A DNA stretch of 64,000 bases from Argyresthia goedartella (taxonomy: Eukaryota; Arthropoda; Insecta; Lepidoptera; Argyresthiidae), in the NCBI GenBank assembly GCA_949825045.1, contig OX463827.1, positions 7,462,501 to 7,526,500 on the forward strand, written 5' to 3'. The notes beneath the pieces are model-generated. The model was not told the origin of the DNA and searched no databases. It worked only from the letters and a program-made list of their open reading frames with translations. Numbering within the stretch: position 1 is the first letter of the stretch; every line of letters begins with the position of its first letter. A program made the position numbers and the translations under genes. Positions 11,250 to 21,022 of this stretch are shown here, in pieces.

Positions 11250-11789
11250 TGAGTTTCAGTCTTCAGGCGCTCAGACTTGAGGCGCTGCTGACGATCTCTC
11301 AGGTCAGAGTAGAACCAGTGAACCGCTTGTGAAGACATATTTAAGGAACCCAGCACTGCAACAAGAATGTCAAAAACGTCCGTATTACTATAGTAGAATT
11401 TTTTCGTCTGTGCGAACTCGGTCCTAAATCATCGGAACGGATAACAGTTTAAGAGAGGGGCTAACGCGGCGCACGCGCAGGCGCATTCTCGATAAACAAA
11501 TTAGTCATCGTCGGTGCACTATCTAAACAAATTACAGACGATCCGAACATACACACACACTCAGACACAGTTTCACAGTTACTTATTTCGTCAATGTCCA
11601 CAAAACAGTGTGGGTCGCCATTGCCCGATCTCCACGTCCTTTCATCCGACATACTATACGAAATTTATTTTTATCCTCTTAATTTTATTTTATGACTGAG
11701 TTCAAGATTCGCTTGACTTTGACCCTAAGACGTCCGATAGGCTATAGCTATTAACTCATAACAGTTGTTTCGACTTCTAAAGTGCCACA

Positions 11790-11966
11790 ATGGAGAGTTT
11801 TTACGCAAACAATATTACGCCTGTTGGAGCTAATATTCAAAATCAAGCACGAGTTATCATCAACAATGTATTGAAGTTTTTTACGGAAATAAGAGAAGAT
11901 CCCGGAAAGTTGACTTCCGATATCCGTAACATAATTTCTGTTTATGCTAAAGAAATTTTGATTTAG
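11790..11966 (+). CDS. Small uncharacterised ORF, 58 aa
   Basis: ATG to TAG, starting MESFYANNITPVGANIQNQ and ending in VYAKEILI. The core, ARVIINNVLKFFTEIREDPG, is predicted helical and loosely recalls the N-terminal region of insect DDE transposon proteins that begin with a short helical segment before the helix-turn-helix. That resemblance is from memory and weak. The ORF has sensible composition in an otherwise stop-rich stretch. The start context (gccacaATGG) is acceptable for insects. It could be the first exon of a longer gene or a transposon scrap; no downstream exon was recognised. Confidence 0.3.
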   Translation: MESFYANNITPVGANIQNQARVIINNVLKFFTEIREDPGKLTSDIRNIISVYAKEILI

Positions 11967-12842
11967 TACAAAACTACAATTTTTATTACTTATATCAAAC
12001 TCAAATCAAATAAATGTTCACTCCAAAATTTATGAGAGAATATTAGAAAAATATGAAACTTCAGCTGTTTTCTGACTGGATTGTCTCATTTCGTTTTATT
12101 AACGTATTCATCTTCTTTCAACCGTAAAATGCTCAGTCTAGACACAACAGAGATAGTACTATTAGCAAAGTAGACACCAATTCACTTTGAGATTGATCCT
12201 CGATATTGCCCTAAGTAAATCTGCACTTATCCCATAATATCTTATAACCTCAAATATTTCGAACAATAGTAGCCATAATCAATAGTAACTAAAGTAAATA
12301 AGTAAAGTAAATAAGTAAAAACTTTTACTTTCAAAAACCAACTCAGAGTCTAAATAAAACACAAAGAATGTTTAGATAGGTCTAACGTGGGTCTAACAGA
12401 AAGTTGTAGACATCATTCTGAAAAACTTTTAGTATAAAACCGACGTTTTTCTTCACATCTCCATTCATAGGCTATCCAGCTATCTATCCAGTAAGTGGAA
12501 TTATTATAAAAATAAATATCCCGACTGCTTTTTCTTTCAGTTTCTTTTTTTATAGATAGGCTAAAAAAAATAAGACATCGCATAAAATCCGCCATTTTAT
12601 ATTTCATAATTTCTTTATTGGACACAACTAATATATACATTAAAATAGTGTACAAAGGCGAGCTTATCTCTAATAAGAGATCTCTTCCAGCAAACCAAAT
12701 ATTTCTTTTGATGTACCCAGTGTCACTCTCACAGTTGAGACAAATCTAACGACACTTCTCAAGCTAGAATCCATTAAGCCGTTTAGGCTACAGAGTGTGC
12801 CAAAGAAATATACATACATACATAGATTCACTCGAAAAGCAT

Positions 12843-12908
12843 AACCGTACTTCTGGCGCAGTCGGTCAAAAAGAAAGCCCCGGAGCGGTTGTCAAATCCT
12901 CGGTCCCT
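12843..12908 (+). repeat. tRNA-like patch, possible SINE head
   Basis: CTGGCGCAGTCGGTC resembles an A box (TGGCNNAGTNGG) and about 35 bp later GGTTGTCAAATCCTC resembles a disturbed B box. Spacing fits a tRNA-derived SINE head. There is no clear tail repeat, so confidence is low. Confidence 0.3.
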
Positions 12909-13380
12909 CAAGCGTAGCCCATTTTATCCCATATCCAAGATAAAGCTGTGGCCCTGGCTATTATATTTGTTTCTGACCTGAGTCTTTCATACATTCTACA
13001 TCAGCTGACTTACCGACCTTGTAGTAAGAGTTGCGCTTACGTTAAGCTAACAATACTCAGTTTTGCGCGATAAGAGGCTAACTTATCACTGCATAGAGAT
13101 ATGAACGATGCCTCACGATGTTATCCATCATAATTTCTTAGATAATTTATGTTAGCAAGTATGGCGAGCACTCCGAATACATGTTAGTTATTTATTAGCC
13201 CGTCGTTTAATAGAAACGGAACACGGCAACACATTGTTGTTATTGTAAGTCTCATGAACACTTTGAGTGTTGTCTTGCTCGAGACAGTGACTCGGAATGG
13301 AGGGAATAATAAAAAGCGTGTGAATGAGACATTTATAAGACGGTTATTATTATTTTTTGGGCGAATCATATAGTGTATGC

Positions 13381-13519
13381 CAAGTTTCTCCGTGTCTGAG
13401 AGCCGCGTGGAGGGGGAATTTTTTCTCTCTTTTTCGCATAGTGTAAAATAAATAGAGAGAAAGAGAGAGACAGAGGGATAAGCCAAGCTCTCCACGCGGC
13501 AAGCAGATAGAGAAACTTA
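13381..13519. repeat. Long imperfect hairpin
   Basis: The left arm (13,381-13,412: CAAGTTTCTC ... GCCGCGTGGAG) and the right arm (13,490-13,519: CTCCACGCGGC ... GAGAAACTTA) are inverted copies. The loop holds a pyrimidine run (TTTTTTCTCTCT) opposite a purine run (AGAGAGAAAGAGAGA) that can extend pairing. The arms are GC-richer than the surroundings. It could be a fold-back element or a transcribed hairpin. Confidence 0.7.
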
Positions 13520-13569
13520 GTGCGTCCTGTACGAAATAAGGCAATCATCATGCCTCCACGCCAAGCAAT

Positions 13570-15343
13570 ACTGTTTTACTAGGGGTAAATCGACTACGGA
13601 TGCATGTTTTACCCTTATATCTCGTATTCATTCTGCAAGGGAGGATGCTATCGGAGTTTTTTGAGATCTGTCGAAGGTATTTGATTGTGTTGATCATGAT
13701 ACTCTACTAATGAAATTAAATAATTACGGAGTTAGAAATACAACGTTGGATTTAGTATGATCATACCATAATAGAATTAATTAATAGAATTAATCGAATC
13801 GGTTCAAGCACACCATAAGTAATCTGTTGTTCTACAAAGTCTACAATCATAATACCGCTTAGTTATAGTTTGAGTTCAATGTGACAATTAATTAATTTTC
13901 CATTGTGTATAATATGAGTAACATTCAAATAATATATAGATACCTACTTGTTTTATACTACGGGTGCATTGCACTTTGCACGCAGGTTCTTGACAGTCGT
14001 GTTAGATATAATACTTTATTTTTATTTTTGTATTATTTTTGGTTAGACCAGAGTCAATTAATTTACAGATTGAGTTGCTCACTAGGTGCTCAATTCTTCC
14101 ACCATTTAACTAACAAGTAGGATACCCTAAGGGATTTATTAGATTTTAAGTAATTGTGTATTTATCGGCGTTCCACAAGGTTCCACATTAGCCCCTTTCT
14201 TATTCCTGAAAAATATATTAATGAACTGCCTTTCATGGTGGAGAAATTGACTGACAGTATTGTTTGCTGATGATACTTCACTAGTCTTCAAAATTGTAAG
14301 ACAAAAATAAGATTTTGATGATGTTAAATTGTCTATAACCTTGAATCGGCTCACAGTTAATAATTTTATGTCAAACGCTGGTAAAATCAAGTGTAAAAAA
14401 TTCTCATTTCCAAATGTCAGGCAAGTTGAGATCAGATTAGTGTTAGTCAGCAACACGTTAGAACAAGTAAATAATGAAGTTTCTTGTAATAACCATTGAT
14501 AGTAAACTGTAGTGGGGACCCCACATAGATGAAGTAGCTTGTAAATTAAGTTCGGCGGCTTACGCTGTTAGGATCATCAGACAAAGCACGGACGTGGCTA
14601 CGTCTAGGGTAGTATATTTTAGTTACTTTCATAGTGTCATTTCCTATGGTCTCTTGTTGTGGGGGAAAGCAGCAGATATTCAAACTATTTTTATTTTACA
14701 GAAAAGAGCTATTTGAGCAATTCATAATTTAAAACGCACAGACTCCATAAGAGAGCTTTTTTAAGAAATTGACATACTAACTGTAGCTAGTCAGTTTATT
14801 TTCGAAAATATGATGTATGTACGGAAGAACCTTACAACATTTACTAAACTTAGCGATAGCTGTAATATTAACCTAAGAAATAATCAAAGACTATTTGCGC
14901 CCTATTATAGACTCGCGAAGGTGACTTATTCTTTCAAGGGTCAGTGCATTCTCTACTACAATAAGATACCTGTGGAGATTTGGAAATTGCCATTTGAGCA
15001 ATTCAAAAAGCATGTTAAAGCAACTTTGTCGAAAATGGGATATTACTATTTTCAAGATTACTTAAATGATAAATTTGTATGGGCGGTTAATCTAGCTCAA
15101 GACAATTTTTGCTGTAAATAATTTTGTTATTATTTATTCCTCCTTATTAATTATAATAATTAATGTTGTAATATTTGTATCAGTTAAGCACAAGCAATTT
15201 TAAAAGAGATCTAAAAATCAATCTGTGGAAGTTTATACGCCCTTCTTCTCCCACAGTGGTCCATCGTCGAGAAGAGGTAAAAATGACAATTGCTAAGTAT
15301 ATGTCAATATCTTCAGTAATAAATAAATTTGACTTTGACTTTG
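13570..15343 (+). mobile_element. LINE D2, CR1-type, decayed, plus strand
   Basis: Plus-strand copy of the D family. It starts in the reverse transcriptase (TTDACFTLISRIHSARED, then FDCVDHDTLLMKLNNYGVRN), and about 370 bp of unrelated AT-rich DNA (about 13,785-14,155) interrupts it. It resumes at GVPQGSTLAPFLF and LFADDTSLVFK and ends in a TTTGAC repeat tail (15,328-15,343). Stops and frame changes are frequent. LINE E follows with no gap after the tail. Confidence 0.8.
14160..15121 (+). pseudogene. LINE D2 reverse transcriptase C-terminal half
   Basis: GVPQGSTLAPFLF, LFADDTSLVF and NNFMSNAGKIKC lie at about 14,168-14,390. The best open stretch (14,810-15,121) reads MMYVRKNLTTFTKLSDSCNI, then KLPFEQFKKHVKATLSKMG, parallel to the D1 C-terminal domain (KLPFEQFKKHVKATLSKKG). 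The catalytic ADD is kept but at least four stops or shifts lie between. Same family role as D1. Confidence 0.75.
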
Positions 15344-16740
15344 GTAAGTCGTGTGCAAGCCAGGTTCTGATCCTCACGTAACACATTGAGAACGGCTTCG
15401 AAGCTTGTGTGGCTACAGGCATGGTTCTTGTAGATCTGTCAGCTGCATACGACACAGTCAGTATGCTCATCCAAAAACTGTTTGACTTTTCCGGGGACTA
15501 CCACCTTACTCAAATCATGGCTTTTATGCTGCGGAACAGAAGGTTTTTTGTCTCCTTCTAAGGAAAAATAAGTAGATGGCGCACCACAAAAATGGGCTGC
15601 CACAGGGGAATGTGCTGTCTCTGTTGTTATTCAACATCTATAACATCGATCAGCCGAAATTCGAATACCTGCGATATTTCCTCTTTGCGGATGATCTGGC
15701 ACTGGCAGTTCAAGCTACGAATTTGAAAACCATGAAAGCCGATCTAACACGTGCCCACAAAAGTCTCTCTCTCTCTCGGTGTACTGTAGGGAAAACCACC
15801 TGCAACCAAACCCAGCAAAGACCCAGGTCTGCGCATTCCACCTCAATAACCGCAAGGCAACAAGGCAGGAAGCTGAACATCACATGGGAGGGCAACAAGC
15901 TGGAACACACTTTCACCACGGTGGATCTGGGAGTAACTCTTAATCGCACTCTATCACTCAAAAGTCACTGCCAAAAGAGCAAACTGAAAATCTTCGAGAG
16001 GAACAACCTGTTGCGACGCATTAAGGGCAAAATGTGGGGCGCTCAGTTGCACATACTGAGAACCACTGCCTTGGCTCTCTGCTACCCAGCGGCGAAGTAT
16101 GCTGCCCCAGTGTGGTATAACTCCCCGCACTCAAAGGAGGTGGACGTGGCACTAAACGAGACCTGCCACCTAATCACGGGTTGGCTTGAGCCAAGCCAAC
16201 TCATACGGGTATACACCGCCGTGGGGTTGCCTTTATGTTCGAGAGGGAGAATCAATGCAACGACTCTCACCAGCCTCTGTTTGGTCAGGAGCCAGCAAAA
16301 CCTCGTCTTAAATCCAGAAATAGCTTCCTGGCCACAACAGTCCCTCTCGCTGAGACGCCTGTTTCCGCAAGGTTTTGGGAGCAATCCACACAAAACCTCA
16401 TAAGCCCTGATTGGGAAAAACCTGAGGAGCGTTTCCTTCCGGGCCAAAACCTGTGCTGGCAGTTTTGGAACACCTTAAACCGGCTGAGATCACGAGTCGC
16501 GTGCACCAGAGACAACTTGCGACGCTGGGGCATCCTGCCTGAAGACGAAAGCACAAGCTGCCATTGCGGTGCCCCCCAAACTTCCGGCCACCTATATCGT
16601 GCCCGCTGAGTCCGACTTCCTGCACACACGCCGACCTTATGCAGGCTAACGACAAAGCCATCGCGGTGGCTGACTACTGAAAGGATCTACTTTGATGCTC
16701 CCTACAAGTTTCCACACGAAGAAGAAGAAGTGGCCTGGAA
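15344..16740 (+). mobile_element. LINE E, non-LTR retrotransposon, 5'-truncated
   Basis: Begins inside the reverse transcriptase right after the D2 tail (GMVLVDLSAAYDTV, motif A) and runs to a GAAGAAGAAG tail near 16,720-16,732. Codon composition is clearly more GC-rich than the flanks, suggesting a younger or differently biased family. The clade looks Jockey-group; not proven. Confidence 0.8.
15410..16676 (+). pseudogene. LINE E reverse transcriptase and C-terminal zinc knuckle
   Basis: In order: VLVDLSAAYDTVSMLIQKL (motif A), a stop, NGLPQGNVLSLLLFNIYNID (motif B) and YFLFADDLALAVQA (motif C, both Asp present). Next come the thumb region with FTTVDLGVTLNRTLSLKSHC and ALALCYPAAKYAAPVWYNS, and the ITGWLEPSQ segment. 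After a frame change near 16,380 it reads LISPDWEKPEERFLPGQNL and then the Cys/His cluster CHCGAPQTSGHL. A final in-frame stop breaks AIAVADY-KDLL. The longest open stretch is 15,576-16,403. Few lesions, but inactive. Confidence 0.8.
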
Positions 16741-18880
16741 TATGACGCTCCGTGGATTTTAACAAGTCGAAGCGTATGTTTGTATCGTGGGTACTATGAT
16801 TATAGTTCGGAAAAATATACATTGAATTAGTGGCTTAAAGTAAGTAGAAATACGTTGACTGTGTTACCCCGAGAAATGGTAATATAATTCTTCATATACC
16901 ATATATCAGCTGAGCTATGTTTTAAGAATATGATGTGTATACAGAAAATCTTTAACAAGGTCAAATGTGGCTTGGGTTTACTACCCATTATCATTTATTA
17001 ATTAAATTACATTCTGAAATATGCCTGAGTTATTAATACTGAATTGGAATTTTATTTGAGGAGCCAAACAAAACGTCCACACAAACATAAATAAATAGCG
17101 TCACGCCTTTTCCGTACAAGGTTTCACAGGCAGAGCTGAAAATAAACATTTCCAATAAAATCTTTTGCAATCGTTTCAACCGCCCGTCTATACCGGCCCG
17201 AGTCTAACAATGCTCGACAAGAAGGTAATGGAAAAGTCTTTTAATCAGAGTGACAACACAACCTATCTTCGTGAGAACGTCGAACACTGCTCGGTGGTAA
17301 TACTTATGCGTAGCCGACTTCCTTAAGTACAGTTGAGAGCATGTCAAACATGGATAATATGCGCTTTGAACTTTGAGTACCTAGATGTGTTTCTAAGTTA
17401 CACACAAATTATACAATGCTCGCAAAATCACTGGCTTAATATCGGCTCTACTGTGTATTTAAATGTCAATTTTGTATTGTTAAACAAAAATCTATCCCAT
17501 CACAAACTTGCATTTAAGAAAATACAAGCGAGTCTCACACCGCAGTTTAATATACCGTATGTCGGTTTACTTTGTCAGTACCTATCTATGCATATCTCCA
17601 GTCACAAACTACTATTAAATATAAGCCGCTACTACAAAATATCAAATTGCTGCGCACGCCCCTAATCATTAACTACCCCAGTTCTATTTTTAAATGTTCG
17701 CGGAGAGAGCGATTTGTCCACCCCTCATGAAGCCTCACCTGGTACTGACCTAGGAACTCGTTCGCAATCGCAAATGACACACCTCCCATAATGGTTTTTA
17801 ATTAAAATTTTAGTAATCGCGCCGAATCAGAAAATATTATTAGCTGCGCCAGTACGCCCATGTATCCAACTGCCGTGCTGGTTTGACTCTCCTTTAATTG
17901 CCCTTCCCCAACTCACTGTATTTTGTTGCACTCTGAAATAATTAAAAGACCACAAAGGACTAGCGGCACTAATACATCTATGTGACCAATTGTTTTGTCT
18001 CTCCTTTAATAACAGAGTTCTGCCCGGCTAACAGCTCTAACTGGCCACTATCCACGTTGCCACCTCCTCATGCATTACGTGTCTGCATCATGCTACCTGC
18101 CGCTTTATATCTTCGTTTCCCAGCACGAGAATTAAACTCGAGACCTGTAACGTCGTGTATTTGTGAGTTTACAAAATCTTTTTTTTAAACAAAACTGCTG
18201 AGAATGTGCATTTTTGGAAAACCTATTTATGCACTATTTCTGCAAACTTTTATATTTACGTAAGTTTATAGTGAAGTTTTAATTTATTTTTATACATACT
18301 TACTTTTACCGACATTGTCAAACATTTTGTCTAAAACTAAATATAGCACAATATTTACCATGTTACACAAAACATATTAAACAGCGCTTAACCTCAAAAC
18401 AAACATCAAATCTGATACACTTTTGTTTCTAAACAAGTGTTGAACAATAGTTTATTTTTTTGTGGAAAGGCCCTTAATGTCAAACGTAAAATCTGAATTG
18501 AAAATTCCAAGTCTAAATTGGAACCTAAAGATCACGAGGCCTCTCAGTTCCAACTTTACAATCTGACACTTCCTTTGGGTCCAGTGCTGGTTTATCTCCT
18601 GGTAACTATATGGCTAAGAAAAGTAATAAAAGTGCTGAAATACCCATTACAGCTTTGACTAATACGCGCCCAAGAAGGTCTCCTTGGCATCGAAGTGCGG
18701 GATGTCACGTGACGTGCAGAACATGCCGTATGCCCGATAATCACTCACACGGTTCTGGGTACCTATTCCTTGGGATAAACCAGGCTCGGATATATGTATT
18801 TGAATATTCGCGTAGGAAGTATCTAATGATGCTTGAGTGTTTCTTAAACTTTTAAAAGTTATTCACCTAAACAGCATAGG
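16741..18880. other. Non-coding interval, nothing recognised
   Basis: About 2.1 kb with only short, compositionally unremarkable ORFs (longest about 110 aa, no motif recognised). A weak direct similarity exists between about 17,850-17,910 and 17,965-18,020 (both contain a catNta...tctcctttaat pattern). No RNA gene or transposase was seen. Confidence 0.5.
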
Positions 18881-18984
18881 CTCACAGATGGTGATCTATG
18901 CGATGAAAGTATGCAAGGCATGGAATTCCAGTATCGATATTAGTAATCTCAGATTACTAATAAAGCTCTTCAATCAAACAAACT

Positions 18985-19560
18985 AGATTGCAACACCAAC
19001 TATATTATTTATGATAGCAAGGATCGCTACTACCAACTTCATAAATTAAATGTAAATATTGTCTGCATGTGGACTCCACCCCATGTCGGAGTAACAGGAA
19101 ACAAAAATGCCGACTTCCTAGCCAAGGCGATCGGTGAAGGTGATGCTCTTGAGTCTGCTATAGCTGTGCCAAGCTCCGATTTTATAACCAAACTCAAACT
19201 GCAGTTGAAGCAAGAATGGTTTAGTTATTGGCAACAGTTGCTTGCAGTTAAAGCTTCCTGGTACGTCTCCGTTAATAGAAGAATTGGACGTGCCTAGTTA
19301 TTTAAGTCAAACGTGTGAAAAAGTAAGAAATTCTATGTTATTATGACACGTCTGAGATTTGGTCACTGTCGCTTTAGATCACATCTTCACTGTATGCAAA
19401 TTATATCTTCACCAATTTGTAATGACTGTAATGCCGCTGATCATATATTTTGTGATTGCCCCGCCCATATTATTCAACGCCTTGCCTTCATCGACAACAA
19501 CGATAAATGAGCAACAGTATAAGATATCGCGCGTACCACTATTGACTTATTGAAGAATTT
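18985..19560 (+). pseudogene. LINE F RNase H C-terminus and zinc knuckle
   Basis: Plus-strand frames read NYIIYDSKDRYYQLHKL, then VCMWTPPHVGVTGNKNADFL (the RNase H W-x-P-x-H-x-G-x-x-G-N-x-x-A-D block, with the final catalytic Asp), to 19,297. After a stop and frame change, MTRLRFGHCRFRSHLH and SPICNDCNAADHIFCDCP follow, a Cys/His cluster common at the C-terminus of I/Jockey-type LINEs. RNase H removes the RNA strand after first-strand synthesis. Only the C-terminal third of the protein is present. Confidence 0.75.
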
Positions 19561-19702
19561 TGGAAATTATCAACATATATACGATTATATCAGCTAAACA
19601 ATTGAAGATATCTAAAGTGGTAGAAGTATCGGACATGGAACAATAAACGGATAAATAATTTATCGGCTATGACATTATACACGGACATGACTCCTTAAAT
19701 TA

Positions 19703-19862
19703 TACTTGGCTTCGGCTTTATGAAATAAAATACAAAAGACTTGGCTTCGGCCGAAACAAAAACAAGGACGACTTGTCTTCAGCCTTAAGAAACAAAATTA
19801 CGGAAGACTTGGCTTCGGCCTTAAGAAGCAAAATTACGGAAGACTTGGCTTCGGCCTTATTA
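19703..19862 (+). repeat. Five-unit tandem repeat in LINE F 3' region
   Basis: Units begin GACTTGGCTTCGGC and recur at about 19,703, 19,739, 19,770, 19,806 and 19,842. The third and fourth units share the extension TTAAGAA(A/G)CAAAATTACGGAA. This is a 3' untranslated minisatellite of the LINE, or a local expansion. Confidence 0.85.
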
Positions 19863-20298
19863 TACCTCAAAACAAAAGTTATAGATACTGAAGACATGGA
19901 CATCTTTGATTGCCATTGCCATTCGTTATTGCTAAAGACTTGCTAAAGCTATTTTTTGATAAATAGTTATAATAAACTTTTAACCCAATCATTATCAATA
20001 CAGCAGTGTTTCGCGTGACTCCTCTTTTAAAAATACGCTGAGCCTAATTTAGCATTTGTTCCAGTGAAGTTTTTGTTTTGTGTCACGGAGTTACTTATTT
20101 ATGACAATAATTTCGAAGGAGATTGGCGGCAAGAGAAGTTTTTAGTACCTAAAACTGTGAATTTGTGCGTCCGTGGTGGCAAATTTCTTTGTGTTGTGGG
20201 GGTATCATAAAAATTTTGTGCAATTGAATCGAGCGAATACCATCAGCTATAATTTAAAAATAAACTCGTATAATATACTAACACATTTTGACACCGAT

Positions 20299-20400
20299 CT
20301 CAGCGAGTGGCTCGACGGTTAAGGGCAGTGGCCAACACCTACTGGGAACAAGAGGCTCCGGTTCGATCCTCACCAGCCGCACTTTTATGCTTTTTTTTCA
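20299..20400 (+). mobile_element. tRNA-derived SINE
   Basis: GCGAGTGGCTCGACGGTTAAGG (A-box region) and CCGGTTCGATCCTCACC (B box) are about 60 bp apart and followed by a T-rich stretch. It resembles a tRNA gene body without a clear acceptor stem. The 3' end is not defined; AT-rich DNA continues to about 20,790. Confidence 0.6.
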
Positions 20401-20800
20401 AGAGGGAGATCAATTCGTCACCGACAGTTCTTTTTGTTTTGTGCTCGACTCCCTAGTTTACGAATTTGTCAATTCAATTATTTTATTATTATTACTTGAC
20501 ATAAGTTATTGCTATAATTTTAATTTTAATTTTTATGACTTTTTCTTAGATGGCACGTGACTTTTGTACTTATATCTAATATTTTGATATGTGTGTGTAT
20601 TTTATATATTTTTATAATATTGACTTGATTTAGACTTTTTGTGTTTTTTTTTATACTTACTTACTAGTGCCTTGACAGCATGTTGTTTGTTTTAATTGTT
20701 TTTAATAATTTATAAGAAAAGTTATTGACATTTAGAATTTTGATGAAACATTATATTTGGTGCATATGTATAATTGTAATCATCTGATAATGACTGTGAT
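20401..20800. other. AT-rich non-coding stretch
   Basis: No gene or family recognised. It may contain the 3' body of the SINE and the 5' leader of LINE G. Confidence 0.4.
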
Positions 20801-21022
20801 ATGAGTGCGTCCAGGGCTGTTTGTCCTCATTGTCCCGGTTCCTCAAGGGATTTTATTTATCCGCATGGGTTGAACGTTCACATTGGTCGTAAACACAGAG
20901 ACGCCGTATCTCGTTTGCCGCTTGGGGATTTACAGGCTAGTGCGGGCGTTCCTTCTCCATCGCCGACGCTCAATGATTTGTCTTCCTTGAGAAAGAGTGT
21001 TAGGGTTTTGAAGCATGTCTAA
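20801..21022 (+). pseudogene. LINE G N-terminal zinc-finger ORF, 73 aa
   Basis: Starts MSASRAVCPHCPGSSRDFIY and contains a C2H2 finger, C-P-H-C ... H-x3-H type, ending GLNVHIGRKHRD, then a Ser/Pro-rich linker and a short basic tail before the stop. Such fingers head R2-like LINE proteins and help bind target DNA. The ORF ends where the C-terminal block begins in another frame, which marks the deletion junction at about 21,010-21,030. The first ATG has a plausible context and no upstream in-frame extension was recognised. Confidence 0.6.

Larger units (their letters stand above)
9240..11390 (-). mobile_element. LINE C, non-LTR retrotransposon, split by LINE D1
   Basis: Two minus-strand reverse-transcriptase pieces belong together: 11,390-11,250 (FDILVAVLGSLNMSSQAVHW, then YSDLRDRQQRL) and 10,075-9240 (EWRDLTLGVPQGGILSPLLF onward to the C-terminus). 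The break is filled by the 3' end of another LINE with its own tail repeat. In intact relatives the Ser/Glu-Trp-Arg-Asp-Leu-Thr stretch follows the Asp-Arg-Gln-Gln stretch after only about 10-20 residues, which supports one interrupted gene. LINE C is 5'-truncated near 11,390. The clade is probably Jockey/R1-related, not proven. Confidence 0.75.
11391..13569. other. Non-coding interval with one tiny ORF, a tRNA-like patch and a hairpin
   Basis: No recognised host gene. Separate entries describe the 58-codon ORF (11,790), a tRNA-like patch (about 12,845) and a long inverted repeat (13,381-13,519). The remaining sequence is AT-rich and single-copy within the window. Confidence 0.6.
18960..19990 (+). 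mobile_element. LINE F, 3' end of an RNase H-bearing LINE
   Basis: The C-terminal part of a non-LTR retrotransposon that encodes RNase H after the reverse transcriptase (I/Jockey/R1-like plan). It has an RNase H end, a Cys/His knuckle, then a 3' region with five 32-36-bp tandem units (19,703-19,862) and an AT-rich end with AATAAACTTTT near 19,971. The 5' part is missing. Confidence 0.7.
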
